DNA of 64,000 nucleotides from Sphaerisporangium melleum (lineage in GTDB: Bacteria; Actinomycetota; Actinomycetes; Streptosporangiales; Streptosporangiaceae), in contig NZ_BMNT01000001.1 in the NCBI RefSeq assembly GCF_014646695.1, positions 1 to 64,000 of the forward strand, written 5' to 3'. Positions within the stretch are counted from its first letter, which is position 1; the number at the start of each line of letters is the position of its first letter. Below are positions 50,355-57,953 of this stretch, piece after piece. Under the pieces are notes generated by a model that was not told where the DNA came from, searched no databases, and saw only the letters and a program-made list of their open reading frames with translations. The position numbers and the translations under genes are program-made.

Positions 50355-51845
50355 TCAGATCCACGGGCGGCCGACGGACCAGACACGTGTCGGCGCGGCC
50401 ACGGTGACGGTGATGTCGATGCCGGGGTCAGCGATGGTAGCGGTGTCGGTCACGTGCACGGCGTCGCTTGCGGGGCGGAGGAACGTCTGCGCGGACCGGG
50501 TAGCGGTGTCGGCCAGGTGGACGGCGTCGGCGGCGTGTGCGGTGTACGCCAAAGCCGCGGCCGGTTCGTCGGCCAAGTCGACGGCATCGGAGACGGTACG
50601 GGGCAGCAGTGCCGCGGCAGCGGCTGCAGCGTCGAAGGTGAGAGTGTCGGCGGCGGACGCGGCGACGGTGGACGCTGGGAACGCCACATCCTCAACAGTT
50701 ACGGTGTCGGCCAGGCCGCGAGAAAGAGTGAGGACCGCGACTGCGGTGTCCTCGAAGGACGCGGAGTCGGATGCGCCGGCGACGGTGGTCGGGACGGCCT
50801 GCACGTCGTCGGACACGCTCACAGCGTCAGTGGCTGCGGCCAGAAGAGTGACGGCCGAGGTGGCGGTGTCGCCAAGCTGGACCGTCTCCGGCGCCGATCG
50901 GGCTGTGGACAGGGCACGGGTAGGAGTGTCGGTCGGCACGGCCGAGTCCGTGGCGGCCCGCGACCCGGTGAGGGCGCGTCCCGGGTCGTCTGAGATGACG
51001 ACTTCGTCTGCGGCGTTGCGTAGGACGGCCACTCCGCGCCCGGCATTGTCGGAGACGGCGAGCACATCAGAGGTTCCGCGGGTCCGGGTGACGGCGCGAG
51101 ACGGGCTGTCGGACACCGTGAACGAGTCCGCTGACGCCCGGCCCGCGGCCAGCGTCCCGGCGGTCGCGTCGGAGACGGCCACCGAGTCGGTTGCGTCACG
51201 CTGCGCGGGCCCGCCCGGATCGATCGTGAACGCGACCGCCAGGATGTACCGGTCGAACGCGCCGTCGGTCCACGTGCACGACGGCGTCTCAGATGCCGTG
51301 CCCGCCCCGGTCTTGTACGCGACGAACTGCGTGCACCCGGGGTTGCCGGTGCCCTGGGTAACCGACGTCAGCGACGTGTACCCCGACGACCACACCGGCG
51401 TCGAAGGCGTCGGAGACGCCAACCGGTGCAACAACGCGGCGACGACGACCAGCTCGTTGGCCTCGGCCAGCGGGCCCAACGTCAGCGACGGGGTCGCGCC
51501 GCCCACCGCGGAGTTGACCTGCGCGCCGCCGGCCACGTCGAAGGCTTTGCCACCGCGCCACCGCGACCAGCCCGCGGCGGCGTTGAAGTCACCGCTGGTG
51601 GTGATGGTGACCGTGCTGCTCTCGCCGCCGACGGCGATCCGGTAGAAGACGTACGCGCCCTGGTTGGTGACCAGCGACCCGCCCGAAGGGAGCGTCCACC
51701 CGGCCGGGGTGGACACCACCGTGTCCGAGTTGACGAACAGGACGTCGATGTCACCGACGGTCGGCGCCGATCCCAGATCGAAGATGTGGCCGGCGTTGCC
51801 GTCGGCGAACGCGGCGGTGTCCGACGCGACGAGACTCCACGCCAC
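50355..51845 (-). CDS. Repeat-rich virion fibre protein
   Basis: 496 aa. The N-terminal 210 residues are the same kind of beta-sandwich as the 17022 and 19963 products (VGDIDVLFVNSDTVVSTPAG). From about 215 to 480 there are about 12 degenerate repeats of 22-25 residues, each with a core like DSVxVSD or DTVTVED followed by an Ala/Thr/Ser/Arg linker. Such a stalk rich in Ser and Thr is a natural acceptor for the glycosyltransferases encoded next door. Confidence 0.75.
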   Translation of the reverse strand: MAWSLVASDTAAFADGNAGHIFDLGSAPTVGDIDVLFVNSDTVVSTPAGWTLPSGGSLVTNQGAYVFYRIAVGGESSTVTITTSGDFNAAAGWSRWRGGKAFDVAGGAQVNSAVGGATPSLTLGPLAEANELVVVAALLHRLASPTPSTPVWSSGYTSLTSVTQGTGNPGCTQFVAYKTGAGTASETPSCTWTDGAFDRYILAVAFTIDPGGPAQRDATDSVAVSDATAGTLAAGRASADSFTVSDSPSRAVTRTRGTSDVLAVSDNAGRGVAVLRNAADEVVISDDPGRALTGSRAATDSAVPTDTPTRALSTARSAPETVQLGDTATSAVTLLAAATDAVSVSDDVQAVPTTVAGASDSASFEDTAVAVLTLSRGLADTVTVEDVAFPASTVAASAADTLTFDAAAAAAALLPRTVSDAVDLADEPAAALAYTAHAADAVHLADTATRSAQTFLRPASDAVHVTDTATIADPGIDITVTVAAPTRVWSVGRPWI

Positions 51846-51878
51846 AGCCGAACCTCCAAAGTAGGAGCCGGCAGGGCG

Positions 51879-52271
51879 CTAGGAGATCGTGACGGTTTCA
51901 GTGATCGCCAGGGCGTCACCGGAGGCGCTGAGCGTTGCCGTGGCACCCAGCAACGTCTCGTACACCAGCGTGCCACCCGAGGATGCGTTGAACACGCCGA
52001 TCTTCGCGATCGTAACGGGGAGCGAATCCGAGCCGTTCGCGGTGAAGGTCTTGGTCAGGGTGTACGTCGCCTGGCCGTTGGTGTGCGCGTAGGTCGCCTG
52101 CGCGCGGACCAGGCCGCCACCGCTCGTAGTGATCTCGCCCGACAGGGTGGTGTCCGCCGCCGACGGGGACGTGGAGTTCGCGGTCAGCGCGATGTAGTCC
52201 GCGACCGCGGGCCGGGAAGCCGACTTCCCAAGCGAGTCAGCGACGAAATCACGGCCGCCGTTGGTCAACAT
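51879..52271 (-). CDS. Virion structural protein
   Basis: 130 aa. MLTNGGRDFVADSLGKSASR, YIALTANSTSPSAADTTLSG, GGLVRAQATYAHTNGQATYT, IAKIGVFNASSGGTLVYET. This is a recognisable small actinophage tail-fibre-associated protein pattern (NGGRDF, DTTLxGEI). Confidence 0.75.
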   Translation of the reverse strand: MLTNGGRDFVADSLGKSASRPAVADYIALTANSTSPSAADTTLSGEITTSGGGLVRAQATYAHTNGQATYTLTKTFTANGSDSLPVTIAKIGVFNASSGGTLVYETLLGATATLSASGDALAITETVTIS

Positions 52272-52272
52272 G

Positions 52273-52554
52273 TCAGGCCTCCGGGTCGCGGAGCTCGCAC
52301 CCGTAGTGGGAGGCGAGCAGTTGGGCGAGAGCAGGATCGGTGGACGCGACCCAGGCCGGAGCGGGAGCGTCGGAATGGTAGGGCCACAGACCGCCCGCGC
52401 CGGTGATCGCGGTGAACGTGTCCCCGATGGGCTGCCCCTCCGGTGGGGACACCGTCGTACAGCGCTTCCCCTTCAAGGGCCGGCGCTCGGCGGAGCCGTC
52501 AGACTTGCGAGTCACCTCGACCGCTTTGCGGTTGCCGAGCCACACAGTGGTCAT
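52273..52554 (-). CDS. Small phage protein
   Basis: 93 aa. MTTVWLGNRKAVEVTRKSDG, RCTTVSPPEGQPIGDTFTAI, DPALAQLLASHYGCELRDPE. Unknown; 1 bp from the fibre-associated gene downstream. Confidence 0.66.
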   Translation of the reverse strand: MTTVWLGNRKAVEVTRKSDGSAERRPLKGKRCTTVSPPEGQPIGDTFTAITGAGGLWPYHSDAPAPAWVASTDPALAQLLASHYGCELRDPEA

Positions 52555-52616
52555 TCATGTCCTCCGGGCACGCGATAGAGCCGACCCGGAGAGGTCGGCG
52601 CTTGCTGGTCTGAAGA

Positions 52617-52730
52617 TCAGGAGATGTGGACGCGGGTCTTATGGCACTTCGAGCACCGCTGGTTGACGATCCGGCCGACCCGCGTGCCTGGAACGTCCTG
52701 CCAGCGGTGGAAGAACAGGAGGCAGCTCAC
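52617..52730 (-). CDS. Very small CxxC protein
   Basis: 37 aa from GTG 52730 with GGGAGG five bases upstream: VSCLLFFHRWQDVPGTRVG, RIVNQRCSKCHKTRVHIS. The CSKCH pair could bind zinc. Short genes of this kind (HRWxxVPGTR ... CxxC) are frequent in actinophages. Confidence 0.62.
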   Translation of the reverse strand: MSCLLFFHRWQDVPGTRVGRIVNQRCSKCHKTRVHIS

Positions 52731-52747
52731 GAGCACCTCCCGGCCGG

Positions 52748-52987
52748 TCACGTACGGCGGCGAGGCACCCCGGAGTAGTCCCAACCGGCGCGCTGCTCGA
52801 TCAGCGAGGAGTGTGCGGTGAGCTCCCAGCCGTAGAACGTGCCCCGCTGGCCGAACCCAGCGTCAGGGACGAAGTGGATCACCTGGAGGTGCGCCCACCA
52901 TTCGCCGTCGTCTCGGAGCAGCCAGGCGAGCAGGTGGGCGCCATGGTCGAGGCTGGGGAGCCAGACGACGGGTGGGCGGTCCTGCAT
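52748..52987 (-). CDS. Small phage protein
   Basis: 79 aa. MQDRPPVVWLPSLDHGAHLL, AWLLRDDGEWWAHLQVIHFV, GQRGTFYGWELTAHSSLIEQ. Mixed alpha-beta; no known family. Confidence 0.68.
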   Translation of the reverse strand: MQDRPPVVWLPSLDHGAHLLAWLLRDDGEWWAHLQVIHFVPDAGFGQRGTFYGWELTAHSSLIEQRAGWDYSGVPRRRT

Positions 52988-53016
52988 AGGTGCAGGTTAC
53001 CCAGATGTTCGAACAC

Positions 53017-53172
53017 TTATTCGACAGGGGTCCGGTGATCCGATGCCGTCGGCTCCGCCGTACCCTGCTCCCGTTCCGCTTCTCGCCGGTCCAGCTCGCG
53101 CATCGCTGCGGTGTACTTCAAGCCCGTCTCAGCCATCAGGGCACGGATCGCCCGCTTGCGGCTGTTGCTCAC
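53017..53172 (-). CDS. Small conserved actinomycete mobile-element protein
   Basis: 51 aa from GTG 53172: VSNSRKRAIRALMAETGLKY, TAAMRELDRREAEREQG. The phrase AIRALMAETGLKYTAAMREL is typical of a tiny protein common on actinomycete plasmids and phages, predicted to be a DNA-contacting helix-turn-helix. Starts inside the stop of the next upstream gene. Confidence 0.68.
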   Translation of the reverse strand: MSNSRKRAIRALMAETGLKYTAAMRELDRREAEREQGTAEPTASDHRTPVE

Positions 53173-53381
53173 GACCGTGCCCAATCAGGGACTGGAACAC
53201 CGGGTGCGGCCTGGACATGCCGGCGATGTCCGAGCGCCGCGCCGCAGACGCAGTTCCCCGAGCCAGAGTGCACGTCACGGGCGTACACGTGAGGCTCACC
53301 GTACTGACTCTCGAACGGGCCGACGGTGCCCTCCCAGCCCGGCGCGACGGATGTGTTCGATGTGGGCGCAGACGTAGCCAT
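53169..53381 (-). CDS. Small CxC phage protein
   Basis: 70 aa from ATG 53381: VGPFESQYGEPHVYARDVHS, GSGNCVCGAALGHRRHVQ. The GSGNCVCG pair with following His could bind zinc. Coupled to its neighbour. Confidence 0.66.
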   Translation of the reverse strand: MATSAPTSNTSVAPGWEGTVGPFESQYGEPHVYARDVHSGSGNCVCGAALGHRRHVQAAPGVPVPDWARS

Positions 53382-53397
53382 CGAGGTCTCCAGGGGG

Positions 53398-53559
53398 TTA
53401 GGGGGTGGGGTTGAGCGGGACGAGCGCAGCGAGTGCCTCATGGAACCGGGTGTGCTCCGGCTGCCAGCCGTCGACGACGGCCAACCCGCAGGCGGCACAC
53501 AGGACAAGACCGTCCACACCGAAGCCCTGGTAGGCCCGGTCAGCTTCGAAGATGTTCAC
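53398..53559 (-). CDS. Small zinc-finger-like phage protein
   Basis: 53 aa from GTG 53559: VNIFEADRAYQGFGVDGLV, LCAACGLAVVDGWQPEHTRF, HEALAALVPLNPTP. Cys-x-x-Cys and His-x-x-x-His suggest a CCHH zinc site, a plan common in short actinophage proteins. A 15-codon mini-frame (53562-53609, MTTTADSTSLNPPPE) stands just upstream and may be a leader peptide. Confidence 0.65.
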   Translation of the reverse strand: MNIFEADRAYQGFGVDGLVLCAACGLAVVDGWQPEHTRFHEALAALVPLNPTP

Positions 53560-53639
53560 GATCACTCCGGGGGGGGGTTGAGCGAAGTGGAGTCAGCGGT
53601 GGTGGTCATCGGCCCTTCGGGGGGTTCAGGGGGTGTTGG

Positions 53640-54020
53640 TCAGGCGTCCCAGTGGAGCCGTAGGCCCAAGGCGTGCCGGACGCCGTTGTAGCGCTCGTTG
53701 GCTTCGGTGGCGCGCTGGATCTGGAAGTCGATCGGCAGGCCCGTGCGGACCCGTCCAAGTTCGGCGAGCGCGGCGCACAGCAGCGACCAGCGGCCATCCG
53801 TGATGTCCGGTTTGCCGTGGCCGGGGAACAAGGCGTCGAACTCCTCGTCAGGCAGCATCAGCCGGACGTCCACGTCCCGCCACACCTTGCCCTGAGCGGC
53901 CGAACCGACCAAGTACGGCACATGGCCGAATGCGTCCTCGACCTCGCGGCCGAAGGCGTTCAGGTGCATCAATGCGGGCATGCCGACGCCGAGTGCCACC
54001 GGGTACCTCCAGAGGCTCAC
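53640..54020 (-). CDS. Nucleotidyltransferase-fold protein
   Basis: 126 aa from GTG 54020. MPALMHLNAFGREVEDAFGH, PYLVGSAAQGKVWRDVDVRL, MLPDEEFDALFP, TGLPIDFQIQRATEAN. GSAAxGKxWRDVDV is the G-S ... D-x-D active site of minimal nucleotidyltransferases, and FQIQ gives the third strand. Substrate unknown; a tRNA, RNA or antibiotic adenylyltransferase role is conceivable. Confidence 0.8.
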   Translation of the reverse strand: MSLWRYPVALGVGMPALMHLNAFGREVEDAFGHVPYLVGSAAQGKVWRDVDVRLMLPDEEFDALFPGHGKPDITDGRWSLLCAALAELGRVRTGLPIDFQIQRATEANERYNGVRHALGLRLHWDA

Positions 54021-54169
54021 GAGGGCGGGTCTGGCAGCGTCTCGAACCGGGCACCCTGCCGCCGGTAGTAGTCGGCCACCTCACGCTCGCGCCGGCCGAT
54101 GCTCTTGCGGGCGATCGGGGCGGCGTCCACAACGCGGCCGTCCCGGCAGCCAGCCCGAACGTCGCCCAC
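54017..54169 (-). CDS. Small basic protein
   Basis: About 50 aa: VGDVRAGCRDGRVVDAAPIA, RKSIGRREREVADYYRRQGA. Stop overlaps the GTG of the nucleotidyltransferase gene, which argues for translation. Start uncertain (GTG 54169, or 54217 upstream). Confidence 0.45.
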   Translation of the reverse strand: MGDVRAGCRDGRVVDAAPIARKSIGRREREVADYYRRQGARFETLPDPPS

Positions 54170-54176
54170 GGGAGGC

Positions 54177-54467
54177 TCACCCAGATTCAGCGGTCGGGAA
54201 GTGCTGCCACACCTCACCGCCGTGCTCGCGGTCCATAGTCAACGCCTGTTCCCAGGTCTTGGTGAACTGGTAGTAGGAGTTCCGGGCATCGCCGGTGGCC
54301 ACGTTCTCGACGTGGCGGCGGGCGTCTTCGCGGGCGCGCTCAGCAGCTTGCTCAGCGAACCACTCGACGATCTCTTCAGCCGTGGCGTCCCAGATGATGA
54401 TGGTGTCCGTGCTGGAGCAGAAGATCGCGAGATGGCCGTCAGGCTGACGGATGATCTGGTTGCCCAT
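54177..54467 (-). CDS. Small phage protein
   Basis: 96 aa. MGNQIIRQPDGHLAIFCSST, DTIIIWDATAEEIVEWFAEQ, AAERAREDARRHVENVATGD, YYQFTKTWEQALTMDREHGG. An N-terminal beta meander and a long C-terminal helix. Unknown. Confidence 0.7.
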   Translation of the reverse strand: MGNQIIRQPDGHLAIFCSSTDTIIIWDATAEEIVEWFAEQAAERAREDARRHVENVATGDARNSYYQFTKTWEQALTMDREHGGEVWQHFPTAESG

Positions 54468-54493
54468 GCGGACTCCGAAGCTAGGGGGTTGGG

Positions 54494-54604
54494 TCAGGGC
54501 GTCCGGCCAGTCGCCGATTACCGGCCGGACACCCTGAGACGAACTCGGCCCGGCCGCTCCAGCATGGTCGTGGACACGCGGGAAGCCGGGCCGAAGAACA
54601 GTGG
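54494..54604. terminator. Pair of long hairpins in a 140-bp gene gap
   Basis: TCAGGGCGTCCGGCC (54494-54508) is inverted at 54523-54537 with one mismatch in 15. A second stem, TCGGCCCGGC (54545-54554) / GCCGGGCCGA (54595-54604), is perfect over 10 bp. They separate the 54608 gene from the 54177 gene and probably end or tune the transcript. Confidence 0.55.
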
Positions 54605-54607
54605 GCG

Positions 54608-54889
54608 CTACTCCGTGGGAAGTGCGCCGATCGTCACCAGCGAGAACGAGTCACTCAGGTACTCGGCACTGAACGGCAGCCCCTTGGCCTCGGCCATACG
54701 GATCACCATCTCCGTACCGTAGGTGTGGACGACGGCCCGCACCGGGGAGCCGGTCTTGAGGCGCTGCCACATCCGGCCCAGCGTGAAGCCCGTGAAGAAC
54801 GGGACGTCCATCCCGTCCTCGAACGGCGGTTCATCCTCGCCGTCCCCGTCGAGGTAGTGGTCCGGGTTGTAGCGGGGAACGAAGCTCAC
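54608..54889 (-). CDS. Small phage protein
   Basis: 93 aa: MSFVPRYNPDHYLDGDGEDE, DVPFFTGFTLGRMWQRLKTG, VRAVVHTYGTEMVIRMAEAK, FSAEYLSDSFSLVTIGALPT. Acidic start, possible helix-turn-helix middle. Coupled to the antirepressor gene by ATGA overlap, so perhaps part of the control module. Confidence 0.68.
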   Translation of the reverse strand: MSFVPRYNPDHYLDGDGEDEPPFEDGMDVPFFTGFTLGRMWQRLKTGSPVRAVVHTYGTEMVIRMAEAKGLPFSAEYLSDSFSLVTIGALPTE

Positions 54890-55908
54890 GCGGCACCCAC
54901 CCCGATCGGCTTTAGCGTGCCGGTGTCGGCGATGCGGCGCGTGGCGCGGTCCCAGATGTAGCCCTCACCCTTGGGGGTGACGCGCGGGGTGTGGTTGACG
55001 TACACCTTGCCGGTCTCGGGGTCCTCGTGCTCGGACTCCTTCTCCCGCATGTAGCCGTTGTCGATGGCGAACGAGGTCACCCGGTTCTTGCGGACCGTGT
55101 TCTTGTTCTTGATAAGCAGGCCCAGTTCACGGCAGAAGTCCCAGACCTCCTGGTGGAGGATCTTGACGCCGCACTCGTCCTTCGCCCACGCCTTGAGCTT
55201 GTTCGCCAGGTCGCCGACGGTCATCATGCCGTCCGCCGCGCGGTGGTGGTCCGCCTGCGCGGCCCGCGTCTCCATGGCCGCGGCTTCGTCCTCGGCGGCG
55301 TGACGGCCGGCAGCTTCGATCATGCGGCCCTGGCGCTCAGCCTCGATCTGGACGGCCTGCTCATCGATCTTCGCCAAGGCTGCGCCGAACATCTCATGGA
55401 ACCGCTTGAGCGCCCTGACGTCCGAAAGGTCGACGACGCCGGCCGACTCCGATCCGGCAGACGGAGCGGAAGCCTGCTCGGCAAGTTCCTGCTTCCGAGT
55501 CTGCTCAGCGAAGTAGGTCTGCGCCTTTGCGATCGCTTCCTTGCGAGGATCGCCGTTGATCGCAGTGAGGTAGGCGCCGTGGCGGGAGAGGCGGTAGTCG
55601 TCGAGGACACGCTTCTGGCCGCGGGCGTTCGTTGTGATCTTGCCGGAGGCGGCAAAGTGATCTTCGACCCTCTGCCCACTGTTCCTGCACGCCACCATCG
55701 CCCGCTCGATCGAGTCCGCGAACCGCCGCCACTGGTCGTACTCCATGATCGGCTGAAGGTCACGGGCAGACCAGAACTCGCCGTCATTGTCGACCTGGCG
55801 GATCTCATCGAACGGCGACACCTCGGCCACGTCGCCGAACAACTCCAGCTCGGTGAACTCAGGGACCTGACCAGCGGGGTCATCCGGGAAGGGGCTAGGG
55901 TTGCCCAT
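54886..55908 (-). CDS. Antirepressor with DinD-like and KilAC domains
   Basis: 340 aa. N-terminal DinD/BRO-like part: SPFDEIRQVDNDGEFWSARD, LQPIMEYDQWRRFADSIERA, DYRLSRHGAYLTAINGDPRK, AKAQTYFAEQTRKQE. A coiled coil leads to the KilAC-type C-terminal domain (MMTVGDLANKLKAWAKDECG, WDFCRELGLLIKNKN, TPRVTPKGEGYIWDRA). Such proteins switch prophages toward lytic growth after damage signals. The 10-bp repeat array lies just upstream. Confidence 0.85.
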   Translation of the reverse strand: MGNPSPFPDDPAGQVPEFTELELFGDVAEVSPFDEIRQVDNDGEFWSARDLQPIMEYDQWRRFADSIERAMVACRNSGQRVEDHFAASGKITTNARGQKRVLDDYRLSRHGAYLTAINGDPRKEAIAKAQTYFAEQTRKQELAEQASAPSAGSESAGVVDLSDVRALKRFHEMFGAALAKIDEQAVQIEAERQGRMIEAAGRHAAEDEAAAMETRAAQADHHRAADGMMTVGDLANKLKAWAKDECGVKILHQEVWDFCRELGLLIKNKNTVRKNRVTSFAIDNGYMREKESEHEDPETGKVYVNHTPRVTPKGEGYIWDRATRRIADTGTLKPIGVGAA

Positions 55909-56128
55909 GTCGATCTCCTGTCAGAGAGGTTGATCGGCCGCCCGGCAGTCGTTAGAGCGACTGTCGGGCATTCTCATTTCGATGCGCCTTACGAAAATCC
56001 TAGCATTCCGGACCTATTTAGCACGCCTCCGCGAAGGCTCATAGAGAAGGCATCCCAACCAGCATCCTTGCAGGTCATTGCATCTACCTGCACATGTGCC
56101 CGGATGTGCCTGAATGAGCCTTCTCTGT

Positions 56129-56250
56129 CGATCGCTGTGAATCTCTGTGAGTCTCAGTGAATTAACGTGAAGCGCGCCGATCCTCGCCGAAACTCGCTGA
56201 TTCTCGGCGAAACTCTGCCATCCTCGGCGATCCTGGCTCATCCTGAGGAG
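56129..56250. repeat. Phased 10-bp repeat array
   Basis: About 12 units of exactly 10 bp with the core tGA or cGA at the same place in each: ...GTGAATCTCT, GTGAGTCTCA, GTGAATTAAC, GTGAAGCGCG, CCGATCCTCG, CCGAAACTCG, CTGATTCTCG, GCGAAACTCT, GCCATCCTCG, GCGATCCTGG. The period equals one helical turn. It sits in the roughly 430-bp gene-free stretch 55909-56334, with GCAGGT/ACCTGC inverted near 56072-56093. Likely a protein-loading site: origin, partition site or operator array. Confidence 0.7.
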
Positions 56251-56334
56251 TTAGGCGATTTGTGGCAGCCCGTCCCCGTGGTCCTGTTCAGAGTCGGGCT
56301 GTGCTCATCGTCGGCTCTCCGGCCGGCCCCAGAG

Positions 56335-56472
56335 TCAGCGCATCTCGTCGCTGACCTTCGACCAGTCGTGAACCTCGCCGGGCTGGCAGAAGTCGATCCG
56401 GTACTCGAACCCGGGAGGGTCGAGCTTGTCGGCGGCCGAGCGGAATAGGCGGGCGAGGCGGAGCCTGATCAC
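56335..56472 (-). CDS. Very small phage protein
   Basis: 45 aa from GTG 56472: VIRLRLARLFRSAADKLDP, PGFEYRIDFCQPGEVHDWSK. The start overlaps the stop of the upstream gene (GTGA), so it is translated with it. Unknown. Confidence 0.6.
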   Translation of the reverse strand: MIRLRLARLFRSAADKLDPPGFEYRIDFCQPGEVHDWSKVSDEMR

Positions 56473-56732
56473 AGGGCCTTCTGGGAGAGCGCGGCAGGCC
56501 GGTCATAGCTGAAGATCAGCCGGTCACCTTCAGGGCTCACCTGGATGTACCGGGGCATGGCCACAGCCACCAGGCAAAGCACCAGAACGCTGCCCGCCCA
56601 CACCGCGACATGGGCCCGCCATCCGGCGTCAAACCCGAGGAGCGCGAGGTTCAGCAGCCCAAAGAAGCCGGCCAACGCTATGACGGCGACTAGGGATACC
56701 AGCATGACGAAGGCCACCTGGATCACGATCAC
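56469..56732 (-). CDS. Two-helix membrane protein
   Basis: 87 aa from GTG 56732. Two hydrophobic helices (VAFVMLVSLVAVIALAGFFG and AHVAVWAGSVLVLCLVAVAM), then a short polar domain with RYIQVSPEGDRLIFSYD. Coupled at both ends. Function unknown. Confidence 0.66.
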   Translation of the reverse strand: MIVIQVAFVMLVSLVAVIALAGFFGLLNLALLGFDAGWRAHVAVWAGSVLVLCLVAVAMPRYIQVSPEGDRLIFSYDRPAALSQKAL

Positions 56733-56917
56733 GCGGCTGTCTCCTTCGGCAGGAGCCGGCGCAGGGCGTCGCCCTGGAACACCAGGACCTGGCCGTCGCC
56801 TTGATGGGCGAGGACTCTCCACGGGCCTGCTGCGACGTTCACCGGGTGGGCGCCACGCCAGCGGCGCATCCAGGCGGCGACCTCGGCGACGTTCGCGGCG
56901 GTCAGCTTCGACGGCAT
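56729..56917 (-). CDS. Small phage protein
   Basis: 62 aa: MPSKLTAANVAEVAAWMRRW, RGAHPVNVAAGPWRVLAHQG, QVLVFQGDALRRLLPKE. Probably alpha-beta. Starts 2 bp after the upstream gene and overlaps the next. Confidence 0.66.
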   Translation of the reverse strand: MPSKLTAANVAEVAAWMRRWRGAHPVNVAAGPWRVLAHQGDGQVLVFQGDALRRLLPKETAA

Positions 56918-56918
56918 C

Positions 56919-57434
56919 TCAGCCCTCCGCGCGTGCGCTGATCTGATAGCGGGCGAAGGACTCTTTGTGGGCGATCAGCGGCCGAATCTCTCCGCACGCC
57001 GCGCAGTACTGACTCAACTTCTCGATCTTGTTGAACGGCTCCCCGCCCGCTGCGGTGAACGGGTGAGGGACCTCGCGGGCATCGGCCATCGTGCCGCTGA
57101 TACCCAGTCGCGCGCGGACCGCTGAGCTCGCCATGTGGAGGTCGATCCATACCGGATCGGTGATCTGACCGGCCGCGACCTTCTGGTCTATTCGCGCCCA
57201 GTCGAACGGCAGTCGATCCTCCGGATCACCCTCGGGTTGCACGGGCTCCACGGGAACCAGCTTGCAGATCGAATACCGCCGGTTCGGGCGGCTCTCCGCC
57301 AGGAGCCGCCACTGGTCGTACGCCCTGGCATAGTCGGTGTCCACGGGGTCGGGGCCGTGCACGCAGAAGGACGGGTAGCCGCCGTTGCCGTCGGATTCAA
57401 TGACCGCGTAGCCGAGCATGTCGGGGAAGGTCAC
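56919..57434 (-). CDS. Hypothetical phage protein
   Basis: 171 aa. MTFPDMLGYAVIESDGNGGY, PSFCVHGPDPVDTDYARAYD, RRYSICKLVPVEPVQ, SQYCAACGEIRPLIAHKESF. CAAC near the C-terminus may bind zinc. No family recognised. Confidence 0.68.
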   Translation of the reverse strand: MTFPDMLGYAVIESDGNGGYPSFCVHGPDPVDTDYARAYDQWRLLAESRPNRRYSICKLVPVEPVQPEGDPEDRLPFDWARIDQKVAAGQITDPVWIDLHMASSAVRARLGISGTMADAREVPHPFTAAGGEPFNKIEKLSQYCAACGEIRPLIAHKESFARYQISARAEG

Positions 57435-57437
57435 CGG

Positions 57438-57770
57438 TCAGCCCTCCGAGCCGAACAGGTCGCGCTCCAGGTCCTCGACCCGGCGGCGGCGCTGCTCCTC
57501 CCGGGCTTTCTTCGCCCGCTCCGTGGTCCGCATGTGCTTGGCCCACTTGGCTTCGTTCTTCGGGGCGAGCAGCTCGTGGTTGACCGCCACGAAAGCGACC
57601 GCGACCAGAACGAGCAGGAGCGCGATACCGAAGGGCCGCCAGTCGCCGAACCAGATAGCGGCAGCCGTACAGACCACGGCCGCGGCGACGGACCAGATGG
57701 ACCACTTCGAAAGCTTGCTGCTGGCCTTCTGGACGACCTCACGCTCGATGTCGGTGAGCTTCTCATCCAC
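57438..57770 (-). CDS. Membrane protein with cytoplasmic coiled ends
   Basis: 110 aa from GTG 57770. Charged N-terminus (VDEKLTDIEREVVQKASSKL), two membrane helices (SIWSVAAAVVCTAAAIWFG and FGIALLLVLVAVAFVAVNHE), then a basic coiled tail (ERAKKAREEQRRRRVEDLER). Confidence 0.68.
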   Translation of the reverse strand: MDEKLTDIEREVVQKASSKLSKWSIWSVAAAVVCTAAAIWFGDWRPFGIALLLVLVAVAFVAVNHELLAPKNEAKWAKHMRTTERAKKAREEQRRRRVEDLERDLFGSEG

Positions 57771-57953
57771 GTTCGTTCTCCGGGGGGTGAGGGGTGGTGC
57801 GGTCCCGGCGCCCCTTAGGCACACCCCCCGGAATGCCAGGAGGGACGCCGGGGACCGCACCCGGGGAGGGCTCTACGTCGGCTCTGGGGAAGGGCCGGCG
57901 GAGCACCGCACGCCCCTGGCGGACGAAACCCAGGGCGTGCGACCGAGGAAACT

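Noticed and set aside
50203-51645. Plus-strand frame of about 480 codons opposite the fibre gene
   Set aside because: Shadow of the repeat protein, with repetitive Ser/Ala/Arg text and no start signals.
56014-56241. Minus-strand frame of 75 codons across the 10-bp repeat array
   Set aside because: Composition follows the repeats, no ribosome-binding site, unlike any phage protein.
56129-56250. CRISPR array
   Set aside because: Units are 10 bp and contiguous, with no spacers; no cas genes in the window.
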